Of a stretch of DNA of 64,000 bases, positions 7,660 through 14,896 are shown in pieces. This DNA comes from JANQNX01 sp965601665 (lineage in GTDB: Bacteria > Pseudomonadota > Gammaproteobacteria > Eutrophobiales > Eutrophobiaceae), in assembly GCA_965601665.1 (NCBI GenBank), contig OZ271833.1, positions 1,674,001 through 1,738,000 of the forward strand, in the 5' to 3' direction. Made by a program: the position numbers and the translations under genes. Under the pieces are notes generated by a model. It had not been told where the DNA came from. It saw only the letters and a program-made list of their open reading frames with translations, and did no database searches. Numbering within the stretch: the stretch's first letter is position 1; each line of letters starts with the position of its first letter.

Positions 7660-8229
7660 TCAATAGGACAAAGAATCACTATCAGGAACGGGTTGCCCAA
7701 CAGCATGCCGAAAATAGACCTTGACCCGTTCCATGTAGTCCCACGGTCCGCTATTTTGATAGATCATAAAAGTGACGTCGTTACCGTTAATTTTTACTGT
7801 TCCTGCACCATAGCCATTCATAATAATAGTGGAGTGACCTGACCACTTATCAACCTTGATAACATCCACGGTTTCGCCGTTATGCATTATACCGACATAC
7901 AACAGGTCATCCGGTTTGTGCATTTTTTCTACGGCGGCGGCAAACGAGAACAGGCTGTCATTATTCGTCGCCAGGTTATCGAGCTGCTCAATGAATGCAC
8001 CTTGCTTTAGCCTGATATATTCTTCCCTGCCGTAATATGGTAAGTCAACCAGGTTTTCTATCCCCTGCGCAGCGTTCTGCATGCCCTGCGCGGCTGAATC
8101 CAGTAACGCATCCCGGTTTTTGTATATCAGCAGGCAACTACCTACTACCAGGAAGCTCAGAAATAACAGCGCCAGCAGACAACCGTTTAGTACTTTATTG
8201 CCGTCGTTATCCTTCTCTGGTACAGACAT
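7660..8229 (-). CDS. Single-pass membrane hypothetical protein
   Basis: A 189-residue protein with a short cytoplasmic N-terminus, one transmembrane helix (about 15-37) and a soluble domain on the far side. The soluble part has an amphipathic helix rich in Gln/Ala (about 46-60) and a beta-rich C-terminal half with repeated VxVIKVDKW- and KINGNDVTF-like strands. No family is recognised. It starts 18 nt after the RDD gene, which implies co-transcription and possibly a complex in the membrane. Confidence 0.65.
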   Translation of the reverse strand: MSVPEKDNDGNKVLNGCLLALLFLSFLVVGSCLLIYKNRDALLDSAAQGMQNAAQGIENLVDLPYYGREEYIRLKQGAFIEQLDNLATNNDSLFSFAAAVEKMHKPDDLLYVGIMHNGETVDVIKVDKWSGHSTIIMNGYGAGTVKINGNDVTFMIYQNSGPWDYMERVKVYFRHAVGQPVPDSDSLSY

Positions 8230-8247
8230 AACAAAACGTACTGCGAA

Positions 8248-9651
8248 CTAGCGTTTGATTTCAAACGGGTAGCGTTTTTCAACAATGTCGCTGGCAACGA
8301 TAACCTCGATACTGGCTGGTTCACCCTGGAACTGGATAAACAATGACGTGTTGACTTCACCTTTATCGGAAAGGATGGAATGCGATGCCGACTCGAGTTC
8401 CTGGCCAGCGGCGTTAAATCCGCTCATACCCAGGTAGTGTTCACCCATGCCCTTGTAACTGATATTGACTTCGGAACCCTTGATCGATTGTAACGACACG
8501 GTGCTGCCTGCGACCTGCCGTGCATTACCTGCTTCGCCACTGTCCAATCGCACCGACTGGATATTGACTGGCAGGTTCAGGGTCAGCGTTCCCTTAACAC
8601 CGGCAAAATTATTTTCATCCAACCCCTGCATATGATTAACCTGGCGAATCGCTTTCATATGCGGCATCGGTGATTGCTGTTTACTAAAAGACAAGCGTGA
8701 AAAAAAGTCCGATTCAAAGTTGTTGTTCGGATCGTACTTGTTGGCACCGCTCTTATTGGTCACTTCGGTAATCTTGACGGCAGCATCGGCCATACCATCA
8801 CTGAAGTTTGGTATCCCTGGCATATAGACCTCAAGCCAGAACAGATCGGTAAAAAATGTCGTGACTTCCAGCAGCGCAGGACCCGCCGTGGCAGAGGGGC
8901 CAGACACATCTATTGCCGGCGCCCCGGCAGCAAGCAACTGTTCATATTGCTCAAGGCTCAGGTTACGTTCACTGGCAGGGATACTCCCTGTTTTAAGCTG
9001 CTCCTGCTGCGGTTCCTGCGTCATGAACTCATCCATGTCCATGTTTGGCTCATATGGGATGCTGCTCCCCTGTTGACCATTCATTGCGACGCCAGTACCA
9101 CCGAGCAAACCTGGCAGGATTTTCTGGATTTCAGTCCAAAGCACCAAGCCAGCGAAACCAGACAACATGGCAAAGGCAAGGAAGATAAATAAAACAGCAA
9201 TGAAAAACAGCTTAACCAGGCTGGTATCACGTTCACGCAGCACCAGGCATTGCGCTGGCATGTCGTGTAGCGCCTGTTTTTTCCTTGTGAATGCGGCAAG
9301 CAGATAGCCAAGGCCAAGAATAAGGCTGGACGCGATCTTGCCGACGTTTCGACCCGTGGCACGCAGGAAAGAAATCCGATTGCCGTCAGTATCGGTAACA
9401 ATAATCCCGACCAGTACCTTGCCAAGCGTACCCTGGTAGGAAGAACTCTCCATACCGGCAAAGTACAACCAGTAAATAACCAGATAGGAAAGCTGCACGA
9501 CACCGGCAAACGCCTGAACCAGTGACTCATCCAGGGTGCTGAGTCCGGCATACAAACATAGCTGCAACGTGGAAATAACGAACAGGTCAATGTGTATGGC
9601 GATAAAACGCCGCCAGAATCCAGCATACTTCACGTCAGTTTGCGCGGACAT
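8248..9651 (-). CDS. RDD-family membrane protein with a large C-terminal domain
   Basis: A 467-residue protein. Residues 8-140 form an RDD domain: GFWRRFIAIHIDLFVI with the conserved Arg pair and Asp22, then helices near 45-66 and 104-121 and the family-typical QGTLGKVLVGIIVTD. A further helix (about 146-172) leads to a 290-residue, Ser/Gly/Asn-rich, beta-looking domain without recognised family, probably periplasmic. RDD proteins are poorly understood; some are implicated in ion transport. It lies 72 nt downstream of the kinase gene and 18 nt before a second membrane orphan. Confidence 0.75.
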   Translation of the reverse strand: MSAQTDVKYAGFWRRFIAIHIDLFVISTLQLCLYAGLSTLDESLVQAFAGVVQLSYLVIYWLYFAGMESSSYQGTLGKVLVGIIVTDTDGNRISFLRATGRNVGKIASSLILGLGYLLAAFTRKKQALHDMPAQCLVLRERDTSLVKLFFIAVLFIFLAFAMLSGFAGLVLWTEIQKILPGLLGGTGVAMNGQQGSSIPYEPNMDMDEFMTQEPQQEQLKTGSIPASERNLSLEQYEQLLAAGAPAIDVSGPSATAGPALLEVTTFFTDLFWLEVYMPGIPNFSDGMADAAVKITEVTNKSGANKYDPNNNFESDFFSRLSFSKQQSPMPHMKAIRQVNHMQGLDENNFAGVKGTLTLNLPVNIQSVRLDSGEAGNARQVAGSTVSLQSIKGSEVNISYKGMGEHYLGMSGFNAAGQELESASHSILSDKGEVNTSLFIQFQGEPASIEVIVASDIVEKRYPFEIKR

Positions 9652-9723
9652 ACGGTTCCTCCCTTTGTGGTTGCCTTCCTGAACCTAACGTTATGTTACG
9701 GCTACAGCTCTCGGGCTAGTCGA

Positions 9724-11001
9724 TCAGTTCCTTGTTAGTGCGCGCGTGGTCATCGCAAGGCGTGTCGATAGCGTTTTCACAAACACCTTCAGAAAACGAA
9801 GCTGTGTACCTTCGTTGGCACGTTCCAGCGTGGTGCTGTTAACCTTGATTAGTGAAACATCGGTATTGGCCTTGATCGATGCCGTACGTCGCTCGTTTGT
9901 CAGGTAACTCATTTCGCCAAAGCAGTCACCTTCCTGCAGGTAGTCAATGCGGTGGCCATTCTTCTCAACGCTGACAATGCCGGAGATGATGATGTAAAAC
10001 GAACTGTCTTCTTCCCCTTCCTGGATGACGTATTCTTCCTTGCTATAGTTTTCCCAGTCACAGGCGCGGATCAGCTCCCAGATATCGACATCGGTGAAAT
10101 ATTCAAAGAAACCCAGGTTCTTGATGGTTTCAAATTTCTGCCGGAGGATGTCTTCTGCATCGACCTGGCCAAGTTCCTTGAAGATACGCGCGAGATCCGA
10201 TGCAAGGTCCAGTCCCATGCGGTAACGATCGGCTGCATTTTTCGCCAGCATCTTATCCATGACCTGTTGCAAGTCTTCCGGTACATCGTTCCTGTATTCG
10301 CAGACAGGCGGTACATTCCGCGCTGAAATATTGGCTATCAATGCGTTCAACGTATCAGCACGAAACGGGTGTTGGCCAGTGAGTAATTCATACATGACCA
10401 CACCAAGTGAAAATATATCGGTATTACTCGATACATCGCGTTCCGTGATCTGCTCCGGCGACATATACAACGGGGACCCCATCAGGCCACCGATATGTGT
10501 TTCCTCGTAGTCATCACGATTGATCAGCGCCACACTAAAGTCGGCCAGCTTGAGTTGCCGGGTACTGGTTTGTAACAGGTTGGATGGCTTCACATCACGG
10601 TGAATAATTCCCTGCCGGTGTGCGTAGTCCAGTGCCTTGGCGGCATGGTAAACAATGCTAACGACATCCCTGAGTGGTAATAATCGGTCTGCCTTGCAAA
10701 AATCGCCAAGCGTGCAGACCTCGGGGATAAATTCCATGACCAGGTAATAGTAATCATCTTCGATATTGGCATCGTAGACGCGCAGGATATTTGGATGACT
10801 GAGCACACTGGTCGCATGCGCCTCGTTAAAAAACAGCCTGACAAACTTGGCGCGGCCGTCCTCTTTTTTTAACAGCTCGGAGTGGGCAAGCTTGATGGCA
10901 ACGTTGGAGTCGGTAAAGGGATCGTAGGCAGAAAAGACAGTCCCCATACTGCCGCGCCCTACTTCTTCGATAATTTCATATTTGCCTATTCTTACGGGCA
11001 T
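9724..11001 (-). CDS. Ser/Thr protein kinase fused to a cyclic-nucleotide-binding domain
   Basis: A 425-residue soluble protein. Residues 7-272 are a Hanks-type kinase: glycine loop GRGSMG (15-20), K37, HRDVKPSN (134-141) and SPE (181-183). The metal-binding motif is DFS (154-156), not DFG. Residues about 297-395 are a cNMP-binding domain whose cassette GDCFGEMSYL...RRTAS keeps the Glu and Arg that hold the cyclic phosphate. No membrane segment is seen. The architecture suggests a kinase gated by cAMP or cGMP. It heads the minus-strand signalling cluster and is divergent from the secreted-protein/kinase pair, with a 133-nt intergenic region. Confidence 0.88.
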   Translation of the reverse strand: MPVRIGKYEIIEEVGRGSMGTVFSAYDPFTDSNVAIKLAHSELLKKEDGRAKFVRLFFNEAHATSVLSHPNILRVYDANIEDDYYYLVMEFIPEVCTLGDFCKADRLLPLRDVVSIVYHAAKALDYAHRQGIIHRDVKPSNLLQTSTRQLKLADFSVALINRDDYEETHIGGLMGSPLYMSPEQITERDVSSNTDIFSLGVVMYELLTGQHPFRADTLNALIANISARNVPPVCEYRNDVPEDLQQVMDKMLAKNAADRYRMGLDLASDLARIFKELGQVDAEDILRQKFETIKNLGFFEYFTDVDIWELIRACDWENYSKEEYVIQEGEEDSSFYIIISGIVSVEKNGHRIDYLQEGDCFGEMSYLTNERRTASIKANTDVSLIKVNSTTLERANEGTQLRFLKVFVKTLSTRLAMTTRALTRN

Positions 11002-11134
11002 ATTGTTATCATCATTATTGTAATAATTATTGTATAGCCTCCCTACAATTGCAGTTTACACCAGAAAGCACTGTATGCGGGCATAGAAACAGCGCATTTG
11101 CTATGCTGATGTGGAAAAAACGGTAGTCTTGAAG

Positions 11135-11569
11135 ATGTCCAGATTTTTACCCTTGTTGTTATTATTGTTGTCGGCTTTTGCCCATGCCGAGTCGTACCTG
11201 TGTACCGCGGAGCAGTTGGCAGGCTTTATCTATAATCCTGCCAGTCAAAGCTGGAAAGCCGGCGCATCGACCAGCGAGGATACGTTTATCGTCAAGCACA
11301 GTACTGAAGATGGCAGCAAGAACATTGGCCCGGCCTGGTTCGTATCCGAACGCGACAAGGAATTTGGCATCGCCTGCAAGGACGAGTTCGATGAACGCGG
11401 TTTCCTCTACTGCCGTGGACTCGGTGGCGACTTTATGATGAATAAAAACACGCTGCGCTTTCGCCACCTTAATGACCGCGGTTACGTCGTCGACGAATAC
11501 ATGCCGCACCTGCCTGAAGGCAAGCAATCACCTTACATGAAGATTGGCACCTGTCAGCCCTATGACTAA
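11135..11569 (+). CDS. Secreted hypothetical protein
   Basis: A 144-residue exported protein. From the ATG at 11135 the N-terminus is a textbook signal peptide (MSRFLPLLLLLLSAFAHA, cleavage after AHA at 18); an in-frame GTG at 11111 would add eight residues. The mature part has four Cys (at about CTAEQ, ACKDE, YCRGL and TCQPY) that could form two disulfides. No family recognised. Its stop overlaps the start of the second kinase gene by 8 nt, so the two are coupled. Confidence 0.7.
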   Translation: MSRFLPLLLLLLSAFAHAESYLCTAEQLAGFIYNPASQSWKAGASTSEDTFIVKHSTEDGSKNIGPAWFVSERDKEFGIACKDEFDERGFLYCRGLGGDFMMNKNTLRFRHLNDRGYVVDEYMPHLPEGKQSPYMKIGTCQPYD

Positions 11570-13331
11570 CAAGCAACACCGCAACGCCCTCAAGCCCGGG
11601 CACAGGATTCACTGGTACGAGATTAAACAGATACTCGGTCAGGGCGGTTTTGGCATTACCTACCTGGCGTTTGATCCCAACCTGGAAAAGCACGTTGCGA
11701 TCAAGGAATACCTGCCTGCGGGCATCGCCGTGCGCGAGGGCAATGAATCGGTACACCCGGTGTCTGACGATCACGGCAGCAGTTACGAGTGGGGACTGGA
11801 ACGATTTATTGCCGAGGCGCGCACGCTATCCAAATTCAAACACCCTAACATTGTGCACGTGTTGTCGGTCACGGAAGAAAACAATACGGCCTACATGGTC
11901 ATGGAGTACGAAGATGGCGAAAGTCTGCAAACGATTCTGAAGCAGCAAAAGACCATTCCCGAGCATCAGGTATTGCAAATACTCATGCCGATACTCGATG
12001 GGCTTGAGATAGTGCACCGGACCGGATTTATCCATCGCGATATCAAACCGGCAAATATTTATATCCGCAAGGACGGCAGCCCGGTATTGCTTGATTTTGG
12101 CTCGGCACGGCAGGCACTGGGCGAAGAGACCAAAACCCTGACCACGCTGATCTCGCCTGGCTATGCACCGTTTGAACAGTATTTCAGTAGCAGCAGCGAA
12201 CAGGGTGAATGGAGCGACATCTATGCACTGGGCGCGACGTTTTATCGTGCCGTCACCGGTATCGCCCCACATGAGGCCGTGGACCGCAGTAATGCGATCC
12301 TGAAAACCAACAGCGACACTATCGTTTCTGCAATGGAAATTGCCAGCGGTAAGTACGCTAAACACTTACTGGAAGCAATAGACCATGCGCTGGCCTTTCG
12401 TATTGAAGACCGCCCTCAGTCTATCGCCGCATGGCGAGAGGAGATAACGACTGAACCCCCGGCCACGATCAGGGTAAAACCGGTAACGAAAAAAGTAGAC
12501 CCGCAGGCTGAAACCGTCCCCGGTACCGAAGCGCTACAACGTATTCAATCACAGGCAACACCGCCGCCAGCAGCGGTATCGGTAAGGATAGACCCACATA
12601 CCGAAACCCTGGCCGGTACCGTGGAGCTACCACGTATGCAGGCAAAGGAAACACCGCCGCCAACACCGCCACCGGAAAAGAAAAAAGGGTTTAGGAAACG
12701 CTGGTTATTCGTACCGCTGCTTGCCCTTGGCGTCTTCATCATGCTGCTGTTTGTGTCTGAAAAGAAAAAAGCAGGGCTACAAGCTGAGCTCTCAACAGAA
12801 ACCAGCGCGCCCGTGCCTATGTCTGGGTCTATGCCAACACCTGCAGCAGTCACCGAACGACCAGCGCCAACCGAGGCCGAGACAATTAGCAACAACGACA
12901 AACCTGCCGCAAGCAAGCAACAACAAGACACTGCACAGGAACCTGAGCCAATAGCGGAACAGGCAAAACCGGCCGTGTCCAGCGAGGTATCCACGCGGCG
13001 CTTGTTACAGGATGCACGTTACCACATGAATGCCGGTCGCCTGTTTACCCCGCCCGGGTTGAATGCCTATGAAAAATACAAGCAGGTACTCAAACGCGAC
13101 CCTGACAACAGGGAAGCAAAACAAGGTATGGAAAAGATAGCGCGCACGGTGCTCGGTGATGCACGCACAGCCGCCAATAACCGCGAGTACAACAAGGCAG
13201 AGGAAAAACTGAAAACACTACGTAAACTATTTCCACAATCGGAACAGTTAAATGACCTGTTAAAACGCATTAAACGCATCATCCGCGAAAAGGAAATGCT
13301 GGACCTTGAAAAGGAACAGCTCAACTTATAA
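11562..13331 (+). CDS. Membrane-anchored Ser/Thr protein kinase with TPR-like C-terminus
   Basis: A 589-residue protein. The Hanks kinase spans about 18-290: GQGGFG (26-31), K48, HRDIKPAN (158-165), DFG (178-180) and GYAPFEQY (200-207), as in many bacterial kinases of this branch. A Pro-rich linker contains two copies of a roughly 30-residue repeat (about 312-371). A single transmembrane helix (about 381-399) follows, then a Glu/Ser/Pro-rich stretch and a helical C-terminus with TPR-like units that are probably periplasmic. The ATG at 11562 overlaps the upstream stop; the TTG at 11544 is less likely. Confidence 0.88.
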   Translation: MTNKQHRNALKPGHRIHWYEIKQILGQGGFGITYLAFDPNLEKHVAIKEYLPAGIAVREGNESVHPVSDDHGSSYEWGLERFIAEARTLSKFKHPNIVHVLSVTEENNTAYMVMEYEDGESLQTILKQQKTIPEHQVLQILMPILDGLEIVHRTGFIHRDIKPANIYIRKDGSPVLLDFGSARQALGEETKTLTTLISPGYAPFEQYFSSSSEQGEWSDIYALGATFYRAVTGIAPHEAVDRSNAILKTNSDTIVSAMEIASGKYAKHLLEAIDHALAFRIEDRPQSIAAWREEITTEPPATIRVKPVTKKVDPQAETVPGTEALQRIQSQATPPPAAVSVRIDPHTETLAGTVELPRMQAKETPPPTPPPEKKKGFRKRWLFVPLLALGVFIMLLFVSEKKKAGLQAELSTETSAPVPMSGSMPTPAAVTERPAPTEAETISNNDKPAASKQQQDTAQEPEPIAEQAKPAVSSEVSTRRLLQDARYHMNAGRLFTPPGLNAYEKYKQVLKRDPDNREAKQGMEKIARTVLGDARTAANNREYNKAEEKLKTLRKLFPQSEQLNDLLKRIKRIIREKEMLDLEKEQLNL

Positions 13332-13388
13332 CTCCCGACCAGTCCACACTGTTGCATTGCACCAGCTTTAGTGACACATTAACACGCG

Positions 13389-14492
13389 ATGTCAGCCAGT
13401 ATAGATGTACTCCCCACACCCCTTGCGGCCCTGCACGCAGAAATACAGGCAAAGATGTCAGAGTTTGCCGGTTATTCACTACCACTCTACTTCGAGGGTT
13501 TTATACAAGAGCACCTGCACACGCGTGCGCAGGCAAGCCTGTTCGATATTTCACACATGGGCATCATCGAGTTAACAGGTAGCAACCTGGTTGAGACACT
13601 TGAATCGCTGTTGCCTGCCAACGTGGCCGCACTGGAACTGCATCGCTCCTTGATCACCGTGCTGCCCAATTGCCAGGCCGGCATCATCGACGACCTGATG
13701 CTAACCCGAACTGATGACGGCTTTCGAATTGTTGCCAACGGTAGTCGTAAACAGATCGTCATTGATCACCTGCGGGAGACACTCGCACCCAGGCAACAGT
13801 TGCGACACCGCGCTGACATGGCATTGCTGGCCTTGCAAGGTCCTGCCGCAGCAAAGGTCTTACAACAAGTCATTCCCGATGTCGTCAGCATGCGTTTCCT
13901 GGACGCCGGCGAGTTTTTAATCGATGGGGCAACTGTCTTTGTCACGCGCAGTGGCTACACTGGTGAAGACGGTTTCGAGATCGCGGTGAGCGCCAGTCGG
14001 GCCGAACAATTTGCCAGAACACTGCTGGCCGATGAACGGGTCAAACCTGCGGGTCTGGGGGCACGCGATTCGTTACGATTGGAAGCGGGGCTGTGTTTAT
14101 ACGGTCATGAATTGAATGAGAACATCAGCCCGGTGGAGGCAACACTTAGCTGGATGATTGCACGCAAGGGTGATGAAGACGGACTCTTTCCCGGCAAGGC
14201 CATCATGCTGCAACAGCTGGCAACAGGTGTTAATCGATGTCGCACGGGACTAATCGTGGAAGACAAGGTGCCGGTGCGCGAAGGCACGATCATCCTTGAT
14301 CAAGATAATCACGAGATTGGTGTCGTCACCAGCGGTGTATTTTCACCAACGTTGAATAAACCGATCGCGCAGGCCTACATCGACAGTACGCATGCCACAG
14401 CCGGCACAAAACTGCTGGCACAGGTACGCAAGAAACTGCTGCCGGTCAGCGTCACGACATTACCATTTGTAAAAACTAACTATAAGCGATAA
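13389..14492 (+). CDS. gcvT: Aminomethyltransferase, glycine cleavage T protein
   Basis: A 367-residue tetrahydrofolate-dependent T protein that releases ammonia and transfers the methylene group from the lipoyl arm of GcvH. Family landmarks are the FDISHMG segment near residue 55, LALQGPAA, the RSGYTGEDGFEI motif and GLGARDSLRLEAGLCLYGHE. Length is normal. It starts 57 nt after the kinase gene without a visible terminator between, so read-through from the kinase is possible. No glycine riboswitch fits in this short gap. Confidence 0.95.
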   Translation: MSASIDVLPTPLAALHAEIQAKMSEFAGYSLPLYFEGFIQEHLHTRAQASLFDISHMGIIELTGSNLVETLESLLPANVAALELHRSLITVLPNCQAGIIDDLMLTRTDDGFRIVANGSRKQIVIDHLRETLAPRQQLRHRADMALLALQGPAAAKVLQQVIPDVVSMRFLDAGEFLIDGATVFVTRSGYTGEDGFEIAVSASRAEQFARTLLADERVKPAGLGARDSLRLEAGLCLYGHELNENISPVEATLSWMIARKGDEDGLFPGKAIMLQQLATGVNRCRTGLIVEDKVPVREGTIILDQDNHEIGVVTSGVFSPTLNKPIAQAYIDSTHATAGTKLLAQVRKKLLPVSVTTLPFVKTNYKR

Positions 14493-14505
14493 GAAGGAAG
14501 CAACA

Positions 14506-14874
14506 ATGACCAGGAAATATTCCAAAGATCATGAATGGGTGGAGATCGGTGATGACGGTGTCGCGACCGTCGGCATTACCGATTTTGCCCAGAAAGAACT
14601 GGGTGACGTGGTTTACGTCGAGCTGCCCGAGACCGGAACCACCATCGAGCAGGACGGTGACGTCTGCGTGGTGGAATCGGTCAAGACCGCTAGCGACGTC
14701 AAGGCCCCCATCAGTGGCGAAGTCGTTGCCATCAACGAGACGCTGAACGACAGCCCGGAGATGGTTAACAATGATGCCGAGGGCGCTGCCTGGTTCTTCA
14801 AGGTACAACCGGCGGACCCGGCTGAGCTGGATTCACTCATGGATAAGAAAGAGTACGACAAACTGACTGCCTAA
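14506..14874 (+). CDS. gcvH: Glycine cleavage H protein
   Basis: A 122-residue lipoyl carrier of the glycine cleavage complex. The lipoylated lysine is K60 in VVESVKTASDV, and the flanking strands GDVVYVELPETG and ISGEVVAINETL form the hammerhead fold. AAGGAAG precedes the ATG. It lies 13 nt after gcvT and 22 nt before gcvP, a standard gcvTHP order. Confidence 0.96.
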   Translation: MTRKYSKDHEWVEIGDDGVATVGITDFAQKELGDVVYVELPETGTTIEQDGDVCVVESVKTASDVKAPISGEVVAINETLNDSPEMVNNDAEGAAWFFKVQPADPAELDSLMDKKEYDKLTA

Positions 14875-14896
14875 AAACAACCTCAAGGAGTTGCGC

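Noticed and set aside
13332..13388. Glycine riboswitch upstream of gcvT
   Set aside because: The gap is only 57 nt, too short for even one aptamer, and no aptamer motif is seen.
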